A model generated the notes under the pieces. The model was not told the origin of the DNA. It saw nothing but the letters and a program-made list of their open reading frames with translations, and made no database searches. A stretch of DNA of 64,000 nucleotides from Pseudozyma flocculosa PF-1 (Eukaryota > Basidiomycota > Ustilaginomycetes > Ustilaginales > Ustilaginaceae), in the NCBI RefSeq assembly GCF_000417875.1, contig NW_006920879.1, positions 374,130-438,129 on the forward strand. Reading direction: 5' to 3'. Of this stretch, positions 35,534 to 47,070 are shown piece by piece. The translations under genes and the position numbers were made by a program. Positions within the stretch are counted from its first letter, which is position 1. Every line of letters begins with the position of its first letter.

Positions 35534-38093
35534 ATGTCAGCAAACGGGAGCTCGAGCAGCCTGCAGGGGGACCTGGCCACCCGCACGCGGCAGCACACGA
35601 GCAGCAGGATGATGAAGACGACGAAAAGGGGCCGGCCCTTTGCGAAAGTGAGTGCCCACGACCGACTGCCAGGCGTGAAGTTGCAGTCGTGCCTGCCTCC
35701 GAGCGCCGCCTCTGCCGCTGCAATGAGGTTCGACATCCTTCGCCCGTCGTCCTGATGCTGACGCACCGCTGCTCGACCTTGTTTCCGCCATGTGCATCGA
35801 CCAGGACACCCACGACCTCTTTGCTACGCTGATTGTCTCGCTCAACCTGACGACGCACCGCCAGTACTTCAAGACCTACCACAACTCGTTCACCACCGAC
35901 GAGGCCGCCGAGAATCTGTCCGCGCTCAAATTCTCTCAGTCGAACCGGGTGCCTGATCCGAACGAGCCGAGCCGCATCGTTACGACCACCACGACCACCA
36001 CGTTCAGCATGAACCGCGAGATGGCAAAGGGCATCTGCCAGCATTTCATGGACGCCCGCCTGATCGAGAACGCCGGAGACACGACGAGCAGCGTCTTCAA
36101 GGACAAGGGCGTCTACGTGCTGACGCCCAAAGGCCTTCACATCCTAGAACGCTTCATCACCAAGAACGGCATCAATGGCGAGCACCTGCTCAAGGTCTTT
36201 TCCTCCCAGCCCATCTGTATGAAGCTGCTCCACCTCGAGAGGCGCCTCAGCGACGACGAGCTGCTCATCAACGGCCCCGTCCTCGAGGTCATCTTCCGAA
36301 GAGTCGCGGGTCGTAGCCCCAACTACAACCAAGACGCCGCTCTTGCGCGGCCTTCGCCGGAGACATCCAGCAACTTTGATCGCGCCATGGGCATCGAGGT
36401 GGCCGACATCCAGGAAAAGGTCAAGGGACAAGGGCTCAAGACCTTCCGGCACACCTTCCACGCGCTGGCGGCGATCGACTGGCTGTGCGACTTCACAACT
36501 GTCTGCGGCAAGGACGAGGCTGCCGAGATCGCGGCGCACTTTGTCCGCGTCGGCCTGCTCACCCAGATCGTCGACAAGTCGCGAAGGGAGCAGGAGCCCT
36601 ACGACGACCGCGACGTCATCGTCCGAGTCGACGACGGTCGTGGCAACGTCACCGAGGGTCACTTCCGCTGCCATCACAAGACCATCTACGGCGTCACCGA
36701 ACGCGGCCGACTGGTCGCCAGGTGGGATCAGCCGGCAGGCACCGACGCCAACGGCTCGTTCAGGGCCAATGGCTCGCATCGAAGGCGGTCCTCGGACACG
36801 TTCGAGTCCGGGCTGGCCGAGCGTGGCGACGGAGATGCGGGCGTCCACCCGGCCAAGGCGGCAGAGGCCAAGTCCAAGCTTGCGGACATCCCCTCCAGCC
36901 CGAACCCGTCGAACCCAAAGGACAGGACGCTCTCCCGCAAAGCATCTACAGTCGACCGCTCTCGGGGCGAAGCCAACGGTCACCACGTCGCTACGGTCCC
37001 AGCGGCGGCCATTGGCCAGGGCATCGCCGACACCTCGGCCTACAGCTCGAGGGACAGCAACACGAACCGTCTCAAAAACATCCTCGAGGAGCCCGCGCTC
37101 CGCCTCCTCTTCCGCGAGTTCCTGAGACAAAACTTTTGCGAGGAGAATCTGAGCTTCTGGCTCGATGTTCAGGACTTCAAGCGCAGGTTCCACACCACCA
37201 GCAGCGCCATGGCCGTCCGCGGTCCGGCCGGGCCGGCCGAGAACGGCGCCGCCTCGCACAAGACTGGCATGGGCCGCAAGCTCGGCCGCACCCTGACCGG
37301 CGCACTGAGCGGGGCCGCAGGCGAGAAGGACAAGGACGCGCCCATGCCTGGATACACGGCGATGGAGCGCCACCAGCAGGACCTGGTCAGCATGGCCTTT
37401 GTCATCTTCAACACCTACCTGGCACCCGCCTCGCCGAGCGAGCTCAACATCGAGCACAACCTCCGCGCTGAGCTCGTGGTGTACATGAACAAGATCCTCG
37501 CCGAGGCCAAGGCGGCCGGTGCCCTCACCGGCGCCCTCACGCCCGGTGCGGGTTCGGCTGCACAGACGTCGACGCCTCCGAGCGAGGCCGGCGGCAGCGT
37601 CTTCGCCTCTTCTGCCGCCAACCGCTCCGAGACCAGCCTCGAGGAGAAGAAGGCCTCGGTGGCGTCGCAGCGGATCCGCATCCCGCTCCACGCCAGCCAG
37701 CTGCAGACGATGGTGCGCCTCTACGACCGCATCCAGGACCACATCTTCCAGCTCATGGCCACCGACTCGGTGCCGCGGTTCATCAAGGACCCGAGGTTTG
37801 TGCAGCTCGTCAAGAGCGTCGAGGAGTACACTGAGGCGCTCGAGGCCGGCCGCATCGACCCGCACGAAAACGCCGGACCGGCCATCGGTCGCGAGGTCGT
37901 CGAGGCGATGCAGCTCCGATCCTCGGACCTTCACGGCGGCAGCAAAGCCAGCAGCAGCCACGACGGCGGGTCCAGGCAGTCGGGTGATGCGTCGTCCCGC
38001 AAGGTCTCGGCCACCACCGCAGCTACCTCGACAGCGCCCAGCGCCCCTGCCAGCGTCGCGTCGCCCAAGATGGAGGCCGGCATCGCCCGATGA
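35534..38093 (+). CDS. rgs1: DEP-DEP-RGS regulator of G-protein signalling (Sst2/FlbA/Rgs1)
   Basis: Two exons (35534-35647 and 35805-38093) join in frame at a GTGAGT donor and a CCAG acceptor, giving 800 residues. The junction restores the family start MKTTKRGRPFAK-DTHDLFATLIVSLNL. The first DEP-type domain covers about residues 35-155 and the second about 245-330 (TFRHTFHALAAIDWLCDF). The RGS domain spans about 460-715 (LKNILEEPALRLLFREFLRQ, NFCEENLSFWLDVQDFKRRF, IQDHIFQLMATDSVPRFIKD). It carries a roughly 100-residue Gly/Ala-rich insertion in the middle, as in fungal Sst2/FlbA proteins. These proteins accelerate GTP hydrolysis on G-alpha subunits and dampen pheromone or nutrient signalling; DEP domains anchor them to receptors at the plasma membrane. 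The tail after 740 is Ser/Ala-rich. Confidence 0.94.
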
Positions 38094-38922
38094 CGGCGCA
38101 CTGCCCTCGGGTTTTCCCCGACCCCTCCCGGGTGCCGCGATGGAGAAACACCCGTTCTGGCCGCCGCAGGCCCGATACTCGTGCGCCGGTCCCGTATCTC
38201 GCTCCATCTAGGGATCCTGATGGCCGCGCAAGCCTTCGCCCCTCGCCCTTACAACCCGTCTCGTTATCAAAAGGTTCCTCTAATCACTCAGCATCAGCAG
38301 CTCGACAGCGCCACACCAGTGTAGCCGGCCCATCGCATCGTCCCGATCTTTGCATCAGTCCTGGCCGATTCGAGCCAGCCCCCCACTCCTCCGCCATCAT
38401 CCCCAGCCTCGGCCTCGCGCTCGGCGCCTGCGTCCTTGTCCCCTCGCCGCGCGCCCCAACGTCCGTCAATTGTCCCGTCTCGTAAAGTCGTCGTCGCCGC
38501 CGTTCTCTCCCTCCTCCTCCTCTCTCCGTCGTCGTCTTGTCCCCTCAACCTCCTTTGTTGTTCTGGTAGAAGATCACCTCCCCCCTTCAGTCCCGTTACC
38601 CAGGGATACTCCCTCACCGCTAATGTCTGGCACAAAGCCGCCCCCTCGCCCCTCTCTCAACACGTGTAATCCCAAGCGGGCCCGTCTCCCTGTCTCTCGA
38701 GTCCTGTCTGCGCCGTCGTGCTGCGCTGTGCTGGAGTGTAACGGGATGCGAGGTGCTGGAATGCTGAGCCGGACGGCGTTGGGCGAGGTTGCCGGTCGAG
38801 GGCAGGCGGGTACTGGTTGATGAAAGGGGCAACTGGCCTGCCCGGAGCAGACGGGGATGTCGTTGGTGAGATCTCTTGCGGATTGGGTGCCAGGCGCAGA
38901 AGTAGGGTTGCACGATGCAGCT
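38094..38922. other. Convergent intergenic region between RGS and BUD31 genes
   Basis: This 829-base region between two converging stop codons contains pyrimidine-rich sequence (38480-38600) and no protein-like frame. It is read as 3' untranslated and terminator sequence of both genes. Confidence 0.6.
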
Positions 38923-39802
38923 TCAGTCGGCTGATGCGCAGCCTCGACAGCCTGACGTGGACCAAAGCGTGCAAGAGAGGGGAGAACAGGGAAGCGAACG
39001 AGGTCAGCTCGTCGCTCGCTCGGTCCGTAACGCCTCAGGATCGGCTAGTTGCCCGAGCGTCCTGCGCGATGCTGGGACCAGGACGTACCGCAATGTACGC
39101 ATTCGACGACGGTGCCCGCTCTCAACTGCGACTTGGGGACGCGGCAGATGCATGTCGAGCCTTGGTAGTTCATGTCCTGCAGAATGAGCGAGTGGACAAG
39201 GAGCGATGAGCGAGGAGCGAGGGGCGAGGGGCGAGGAGCGAGGAGCGAGAGAGCAGGGTCAAAGGAGGGGCTGGCTCAGTCGCTGCGGCGGGCAAGAAGG
39301 ATGACGGGCGGGAACGACTTGGCAGACGTACCCGAGACTGGATACACCGCACGCAGCAGAGCTTTTCGTAGCCGTTTCTCTTCCACTTTGCGATGAGACT
39401 GTTGGTGGATGACCAAGTATGGCGGGAGAGAAGGGGAGAGAGGGGTAGACCATCAGCCTTCTCGTCCTTCTCTCTCGGACTAGGCGGCTCGACGGCATGG
39501 TACGAAGCTGGGAATGACGACGAGGCCTCTGCGACTCACTTTGGATCGGCAAAGCCCTCCTTGATGAGCCAGTCGTAGAGTTCGCGCGAGATGGCGTCGC
39601 GCTTGTAGAAGAGGTCGTAGATGTACCGCGAGCGCGTGTGGCTGATGCGCATAATGGGCCAGAGCGACTCGGCCTTGCGCTTTCCCTCGTTGCTCTCGTT
39701 TTCCGCGTCGCGCATCGCGCGGTCGTAGTCGTCGAGGATCGAGGCAATCTCCTCGTACCCCTCCGGCGGCGGCTTGGAGCGCGTCGTGCGGATCTTGGGC
39801 AT
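38923..39802 (-). CDS. BUD31: Pre-mRNA splicing factor Bud31 (G10 family)
   Basis: Four exons (39802-39540, 39398-39332, 39176-39089, 38951-38923) give 148 residues, close to the usual 144-157. Exon 1 encodes [39 protein letters not shown] and [20 protein letters not shown]. Exon 2 encodes [20 protein letters not shown]. Exon 3 encodes [15 protein letters not shown] and VVECVHCG. The 29-nt exon 4 completes the last zinc-binding cluster as GCRGCASAD. All Cys of the C-terminal zinc knot (CC, C, C-x-C, C-x2-C, C-x2-C) are present. Bud31 is a core component of the activated spliceosome near the NineTeen complex. Relatives commonly read DTNFGTTC where this protein has DMNYQGSTC. Intron 2 contains a minisatellite. 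Confidence 0.96.
39200..39251. repeat. GAGCGAGG minisatellite in BUD31 intron 2
   Basis: Several near-identical AGCGAGG(A/G) units of 7-8 bases lie entirely inside the 154-nt intron (39331-39177) of BUD31, so they do not affect the protein. Confidence 0.85.
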
Positions 39803-40516
39803 CTTGGCCTGCGGAGAGGGGAGCGGGGGAGGCTTAGGGCCTTCTGACCAGGTAGGCGGACGGGAGGATGTGCTGCGGGCGGCGAGATGGCGAGGAAGAG
39901 TGAGAGGAATGAGCGTGGTGCGTCGCAGTGTGTGAGTGCTGAGTTAGACCGATGCCGGAGGACGTGGGATGATGGGGGCTGAGGAGGATGCGGGCGGAGA
40001 AGGGTGAGGGCGCAAAAGGAAGAAACAAGACGAGGCTAGCCGGCGTGCTCGACCAGGCAGGCCAACGGCGCCAGGCATGCCTCCACAACCACCCTCATTT
40101 TCGTGCCAGTGGGCCGGCCACCCGCCACCTGCCAGCCGCCGCTGCCTGGCTGGCCGCTCGCCGCCTGGCGACGGGACACGCAACACGAACCAGCGAGCAG
40201 CACAACGGGCAATCGGCAAGCGGAGTGTGGCATTACTCTGAGAATAGTACAGAACGAGAACGTGGAACACGGCAGCGATGGCAACTCTTGGACCGGAAGA
40301 GGGGCAGCGAGGAGGGTGTGAGGACGGGCGAAAGGGCGAGGGCAACAAAGTACAGTCGAGGGTGTAGGGCGGGGTAAGAGGACGGGGCAACGACTAGGGA
40401 GCTAAGGTGAGCAACGAGGGATGGATGCGATGCGGTATGTGATGCGAACCGGTAGACGTGCAAGGTAGGCAAAGGGGGGCCAGTGCGAACTGGCGCAGCT
40501 TGCAAGGTAGGATCAC
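39803..40516. promoter_or_regulatory. Region between BUD31 start and RCK2 stop
   Basis: This 714-base region holds the BUD31 promoter and the RCK2 3' flank. It contains a GGCCGGCC/CTGGCTGGCC-rich part at about 40105-40165, some 300-360 bases upstream of the BUD31 start. No gene is visible. Confidence 0.55.
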
Positions 40517-43500
40517 CTAGTCGACCCGCATCGGACTCCCCGGCACGATGCCCGCGGCGTGCGCGCCGTCGATGACCGGGTTGCCGTTGGCGTCGAGACG
40601 GAAGCCGTTCATGCCGCCGCCCGCCTTGTTCCTCCGTCCCAGCAGCGTGGCGCCGCTCATGTTGAGCTCAAAGCCGCGCTTGCGACCCGAGCTGCCGTGG
40701 TTGCCACGATCGCGCGGCCCAGCTCGGCCTTCGTACAGCGCAGCCTCGGCAAGCTTGCGGTCAGCGCCACCGCGCCCCTGGTACTGCTGCTGCTGCTGTT
40801 GCGCTGGCTGCTGCTGCTGCTGCTGGGGTTGCTGCGGCTGTTCGACATGTCGAGGTACGCGATGTTGCTCGACGGCGCGTCCGGCCTGCTCGCCGTGCTT
40901 GCGGCGCGTCTCGTCGACCTCGTCGCTCTCGTCCTCTTCGTTGAGCTCGCCCAGCGGCGCCTGCGCCCCCTGCCGCCTCCGCGCGCCCTCCTCCTCCATC
41001 CGGTGGACGGCGTAGGTGACGTCGAAGGCCTCCTTGAGCCGGTTGATGCCGGGCGACATCATGGCGTTGCGCGCCGGGTTGCCCGTCTTCATGGCCGCCA
41101 GCAGCGGCGAGTCGAGCGGCATCTCGGACGTCTTGGCCAGCAGGATGTCGGCCGAGTCGAGGTTGGGCACCGGGTCCTTGACGTTGCACCACGGGTGGGC
41201 CAGGAACTCGTCGATCGTGTAGCGCTGCCGAGGGTCGACGCAGAGGAGGTGCGTGATGAGGTCCTTGGACTCCTCGCTGATGTCGTCCCACCACGGGCTG
41301 AGGAAGGTGTAGTAGCCCTTGGCCACCTTTTCCGTAAGTACGGAAATCGACTCGTCGTAGAACGGCGGGAAGCCGCACAGGAGCGTGTACAGGACGCAGC
41401 CAAGCGCCCACATGTCGACGCTCTTCGAGTACCGCTCGTCCTTGACGATTTCGGGCGCCGTGTAGCCGACGGTGCCGCACGGCGTCATCGTGCTCTCTTC
41501 CCACACGACCTTGCTGAGGCCAAAGTCGGCGATCTTGACCCGGCCGATGCCACCTCCTCCAATCCCGGGCATGAACTCGCCCTCGTCTTCCTTGTCCTCG
41601 TCGTAAGGGCGCTGGACCGGATTCTTGGACGGGATCACCTTGATCGACTCGAAGAGAAGGTTCTCGGGCTTGATATCGCTGCGGGAGTGGGAGAGCGGGC
41701 GCGGTTGGCGAGGTGCGGAGAGGGGTCAGCACAGGAACGGCGTCGCGGCAAAAGGCGCCCGGGGCATGACTCACCGATGGACGACACCGCGCTCCTCGTG
41801 CAGGTAGCGGATGCCGTGGGCGACTTGCAAGATGACGTGCCTCGCAAGCGCCTCGCTAAAATACGTGAGCTTGACGATCTGGTGGAAGAGCTCTCCGCCC
41901 TCGAGAAGCTCGAGCACGAGGAAGTAGTACTCGCGCGACTCTGAGAAAGAAAGCAGCTCGACGATCCCAGGGTGCTTGAGGTTGCGCATGATCTGGACCT
42001 CCTTGAGGATGTTGGCTCTCTGTTGGTCGGGGGAAGCAGAGGGGAAGAGCCGAGTGGCATGTGACGCGGTCGATGGAAGGATGGGGCGCGAGTAGAACGC
42101 GGCGAGGGATGCAGTGGAAAGGGGCGAGAGAGAGAGGAGAGGGAAAGAGGAGAGACGCAAGGGGAGGCGGAGAGAGTGGTCAATACGAAGCTGCACGATG
42201 GGATGGAGGGCAGCGCGAGCGAGAAGTGGTAAAGGCAGTGGAATCGAGGCCGGGGGAAGGAGGGAAAGGCCAGGGAGGGGGAGGGAGGGGGTGTGTGGAA
42301 ACGGACCTCTGTCACCCGGTTCTTCTTCCGGAAGTTGGGGTCAAGCCGTCCGTCCGCCTAAAGATGTACAACAGACACAGGAAACGGGGACAGGGAAGCC
42401 AGGAGAAACATCGGGCCGCGTCACAGGGGCCAGAGTGGTCAAGCAGAGGAGAGAGGAGGATGCAAGGTTCGAGGGATTGGACGGAGATGATGGTTAGTTT
42501 GATCACTCGTGGCCGGGCATGCCGGCAGGCGACAGCACAAAGAGTGCAGACCAATGTGAAGAGGAGAGAAAGGGAGAAGAAGACGACGGCGACGGCGACG
42601 ACGACGGACGGACGCATAGAGCAGACGGAGCCACGGTAGCACGAAGACGGAAGGCGCGCGACCAGGAGAGCCGAACGCGAGCTCGACACATGCCGCAGGA
42701 CGCTCCTGTCCGCCCGAGGCCCGAGCAGGCGAGGCTGCAGACCGGCCTGCGGGGAAGACCGCGGCCGATCCAACACGCTAGACTCGAGATATGCTCGCAC
42801 GGATGTCTTGTACGAACGGTAGAGGGACGCCTTGGCCAGAGGCTCCCGCACCGAAAGCACATCGACACGGAGACGGCGGCGACACTTTGACGCAGCGGGA
42901 ACGGCAAGACGAGACCAGACAGCGACAGAGGCATCGCGTTGCTTTGCCACAGTGGCGAGCACTCACCTGACTGCTGTTGAGCTCGTACTTGCGTACAACC
43001 TTGATGGCGACCTTCTGACCGGTTTGCTTGTCGCGTGCCTTGTACACGTTGGAGAAGGCGCCGTCGCCCATCTTGCAGATCAGGGTGAAGCGGTCGTCGA
43101 GGCCCTCGTAGCGGGGCATCTTTTCGGACGCCTCGCGTTCTTCGGCGACAATCCTTTCGGCCTCTTTCTGGTACTGTTCGTTGGCAGCCGCACCCTTGGC
43201 CGTCGCCGCCGCGGTGCCAGCCGCTGGCGCAGCGTGGGAGCGCTGACCGTTGTTGTTTGTCTGACCCTGTTGCATGCCGGACGCTGTTGACTGCGAAACG
43301 CTCGCCGGTAGTGGTGCTGCTGGCGCGCTGGTGTACGTTTGCCCGGCGGACCTGCTCTGCGTTGCGGTGGCTGAGGCGTGAGCCTGCGATGCCTTTGTGG
43401 GGGCGGGCGCGCTCTTTTCCGACGGCGCAAAGCCTGCCTGTCTGCTCGCTTGATTGGCGGTCGAGGTTGCGCTGCCGATGGGGGCCTGTGGATCCCGAGA

Positions 43501-43912
43501 GGACGAGGTTTCGGCTGGATGAATCTGGGCGGATGGACCGGGGGCAGAGTTGTCGACCTATGCGTGGCGAGCGGAAGTCATGATGGGTGTGGGGGAGGCT
43601 GAAGTCAGCGGTTTGGCCTTTGCTGCAAATGCAGGTGCGGAGGCCGGTTCGAGCGGCCTGGGATCCGGGTGGAGTGCGGGAATCACCGCGGCGCGTTGCC
43701 AGACCCTCGTTGTCCGAGATGGCCCTTAAGGTGGCGCTGTCGCCACAAGGTCTCGCAGTACGCCGCTGCTTTGCCGAAGGAGCGAGGCCTCAAAGGCATC
43801 TGGTTCCACCCTCCCAAGCTTTGGCTGGCAGACTGCCACTTACCGGTAGCCCGTCCTCGCGAGCGGCCTTTCCGTGCCTGATGAAGTTCTTGAACTGCTC
43901 CAGAACTGGCAT
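40517..43912 (-). CDS. RCK2: Rck2/Srk1-type Ser/Thr protein kinase (MAPKAP/CaMK family)
   Basis: Five exons (43912-43844, 43557-42967, 42357-42307, 42019-41775, 41678-40517) keep frame and give 705 residues. The short first exon encodes MPVLEQFKNFIRHGKAARED. A Ser/Ala/Gln-rich stretch follows. The kinase domain spans about residues 179-480: CKMGDGAFSNVYKARDK, AIKVVRKYEL, the 17-residue exon ADGRLDPNFRKKNRVTE, NILKEVQIMRNLKHPGIVEL, HRDIKPEN, then after a roughly 30-residue acidic insert DFGLSK, CGTVGYTAPEIV and SVDMWALGCVLYTLLCGFPP. This architecture fits yeast Rck1/Rck2 and fission yeast Srk1, targets of the stress MAPK Hog1/Sty1. A Gln-rich run (40781-40840) lies in the tail, followed by a basic GRKRGFELNMSGATLLGRR. 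The 949-nt gap between exons 2 and 4 explains why the third exon is easily missed. Confidence 0.92.
40781..40840 (-). repeat. CAG/CTG tract encoding poly-Gln in RCK2
   Basis: Imperfect CAG codons with CAA and CCG interruptions encode two adjacent Gln runs in the C-terminal tail of the RCK2 protein, outside the kinase domain. Confidence 0.88.
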
Positions 43913-44645
43913 CTCTCTCCTGTTTACGTCGGAAGCCTCGGCTGGGTCGCGATTGGGTGGTTGCCACCGAGTAACAGCTGGCGTTGGAAGTCGAGGCCTG
44001 TCTGTGACGGCGAGATCGTATGGCTGGCTGGCCAGAAGCTGAGTGCTGCAAGCGGCGAGGAGATGTGTCGTTGATGTGGTCGTCGGACGTGACTTCTCTG
44101 CTGAACGACGTGACGATGCTGCCTGTCTGCAATTGGGCGGGAGATATCGAGCTGGGCTTGACGGTCGGCCGGAGGCGTCTGGTCGATAGTCGAGACGAGC
44201 GAGTTTGGCCACAGCGCTGCCTGTGTGTCGAGCGAAGGTCAGAAGGCGGCCAAGTGCGAAACGGTGGTGGCTGACGATGGCCGGGAGCGTTGCAGATGAG
44301 AGATGGAGAGGCGGATGAAAGGAACGGGCGGCCGATGGAGACGTTGGTCGGAGGGAAGGAAGCGAAGGAGGCAGGGATCAAGTAGGGATCGGTGGTAGAG
44401 CTGAAGCGGGTTTGCCAGAGGGGCGGGTTGGGGGGCGGCGCTGCGAAGGTCGGAAGTCGAAATTGTCAGCTGCGCTGCCATATGACGCCGGGGAGCCTGG
44501 CAGATGAGGCCCGCCTGCCTCCTAGCCCCAAAACGGCGCGCGCACACAAGCAGGCCAGCTCACGCCAGGATGGGCCCTCCCAGGCCCCAGAACGGGCCCG
44601 ACCTAGGATGCAGGGTCCCTTCCCAACAGAGGCCAGGCTGGGGTG

Positions 44646-44706
44646 AGGCAGGCAAGCAGGCAGTCGGGCAAGGCAGGCAGGCAGGCAGGCGGGCAGGCGG
44701 GCTGGC
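44646..44706. repeat. GGCA/GGCAGGC repeat
   Basis: Runs of AGGC with GGGC interruptions occur 0.73-0.79 kb upstream of the RCK2 start codon, and resemble the array upstream of ust1. Confidence 0.85.
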
Positions 44707-44753
44707 GAGCGTAGGCTGCTGTTGGAGGGTCGAGAGGCTAGGGGCCGGGGGGG

Positions 44754-44804
44754 TCGAGGGCGAGGGCGAGGGCGAGGGCGAGAGGGAGGGCGAGAGGGAG
44801 GGCG
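44754..44804. repeat. GAGGGC hexamer repeat
   Basis: Consecutive GAGGGC units grade into GAGGGAGGGC, forming a purine-rich tract of about 50 bases. Confidence 0.88.
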
Positions 44805-47070
44805 AAAACGATGACGACGACGAGGGCCACGCCGACGTCGGCCGGCCATCGCAGCAGCAGCGGCACAGCACGAGGAACCGCCAGGGCCTTGGCCCTCTCG
44901 ACCTTTGAAGCGGGCTCCGCGTCTTTTTGCGTCAGCCAGAAGGGCCGCCGACCTCGGGCTACGGTAACAGCCTTTGCTCGCCATCACCGGTGCCGCTCGC
45001 TACATACGATTGATAGCTGACGCCCGCAACGACACCATGCCCGCGACGAGATGGATACAGGCAAGAGTGCCGCTGCAACGACGCCGGACCAACATCGTTG
45101 TACGGTACTGCTTGCTTGTGCTTTCGTGCAAGACTGCGGACAGGAAGCGGGTGCGAGAAAGGCGCACGCTACGCCTGTGACGTTCCTAGCTTGACGCGCC
45201 ACGACAGTCTGCGTCGCTCATCGTCATCGACCCTGCACCTCCTCCATCATCGTCGCACGCCTCTTAACTTGTCGTCGAGGGGGTATGCCCTTCAGTCAGC
45301 TCCCTCCTTCGTTCCGAGGTGCCAATTAGATTCTGATCTTCGCCATGACCGCAACGGCGAGCTGCCTGCCTGGCTATGAACAACGGCATCTAGATCACCA
45401 TCTAGCGGTATCTCTTCCCGAGCACGCCTGCTGGAGGCCGGGGGCAGACCCATCTCGCCAACTGACTTTGCGGGGCTATGAACTCACTTCTCTGTAATCT
45501 ATAGCTGCATAGGCCCTGCAAACGGGATGGACCTCCTATCTGCCGCCAAGCCAGATCGCCCTCGACGGGCTGACGTCGTCGAGGAGCACTCACGACGCTA
45601 CATCGTCGAGATTTCTGTGCCAGCGCCTATTCCTGTCGCTACTGTAGCGCTTGACGAGGCCAACGGCCACTCAGGACAATAAGGCAGCCGCGCAGCAAGG
45701 TGTAGGATTGCGATCCATGGCTTGCTTGAATGGCTCGACGAGAGCCGGAGGGGCGTCTCCGCCGACGCGTCAATGTGGCGTCCCTTCCATCATCGGGTCC
45801 ACGAGCCTCGCGAGACGAGCGAAGGGCCTCGTGCGTCGTTAACGAAGGGGACGCCCTCGTTCGAGCATTTGTGACGTCTGCCCCCGCTTCGAGAGGCTGG
45901 CAGACAGGAACGGCGACAGCCATGCAAGCACGGGATCGGAGACATGGCCGACTGCGGAATCTCGTTGCGCAGCTCAAAACAGAGGAGTAGAGCTCTCTCT
46001 CCGAACGCCGTACATGGTTTCGCGGCGGGGCCGGTGACGCCGAGGCCATGCCCATGACCGCCGCATCGCCGAGCGGGGGCATCATAGGGCGGGCGTCGAA
46101 GGCACGGTGATCCCGTCCGCATGCTTGGCAGCGATTCAATGCCCTTTGTATCGGACCTTTTGCGCTAATCGCCCGAGCGCAGACAACAAGCAAGGCGGCA
46201 GAATCACATTGTGGCAGCTAGAACTACGACGACGGCGGGGCTCGACCGTCCAGGGCGCGGCGGGGGCCGACGACGGCGACTGCGGAATCCTTCGGTTGTG
46301 GGCTGAGCCGGCGAGTGCGGACAAGGAAGCAAGCAGCCCGTGCAACATTCAACGTCGCCTGAAGTAATTTCCTCGCTCGTCGACGACCGGCTGCAGACTC
46401 GATGTTGCCATCTACATACCCACTTACACAGTGCCTTGCCGCTAATAATGTGCCGACCACCAGAAAGGAACAGGAACTCCATAGGCTGGCCTCTGCCTCA
46501 GAGTTTCATCCCTCTACATCTCTTGTACTCTGTATAGTTGGCTGCGTGTGGGTTGAACGCTGCTTAGTGGCCACCTCACTTGCATTGTTCTGAGAAAAGC
46601 TGAGCGGCGCAGCGGGCCGTACATCCCGGACGTCATCGCGCTCGCGCTCGGGGCCAGTCGCATGCCCCCGCGGACGGCCTTCTACTCTACCCCGCGCAGC
46701 ACGGTCCCGCACATGGCTCCGCTGTGCAGTATGGGCCTGGCCACGATACACTTCCTCAAACAAACCTGGCATCCCGCCCGGTACCGACAACAAGCCAGAT
46801 CCAGGTCAGACTCTGCTTGCTGAGGATGAGATGCTGAAGGCGAGCTGAGCTCGACCCCGGCCGGATTCGCGCGGCGTGGTATGGCATGTGTGGCGTTGAA
46901 TGTACAAGATGACAGAGAGAAGACGGGGAAGCGAGTCGATGCAGGGGCTGCGCAGAGGGCAGCGGCAGTAGCAGAGGCAGCGGCAGGAGCGTGAGCAGGC
47001 AGAGCGTGGAAGCGGGGCGACATGGAGCACTTGCTGGCCTGCATCGGCGGGGCGACGAGGTCGAGTCAGG

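Larger units (their letters stand above)
43913..47070. promoter_or_regulatory. 3.2-kb gene-poor region upstream of RCK2
   Basis: This stretch lies between the RCK2 start and the stop codon of the GMC gene. Only short, composition-driven ORFs occur and I recognise no product. It includes GGCAGGCAGGC and GAGGGC tandem repeats about 0.7-0.9 kb upstream of RCK2. From 44900 to 47000 it is mixed sequence without repeats, probably part regulatory and part 3' flank. Confidence 0.5.

Noticed and set aside
36144..38207. 687-residue open frame antisense to the RGS gene
   Set aside because: Long antisense frames are expected in GC-rich coding sequence. This one lacks domains, and the plus strand carries intact DEP and RGS domains.
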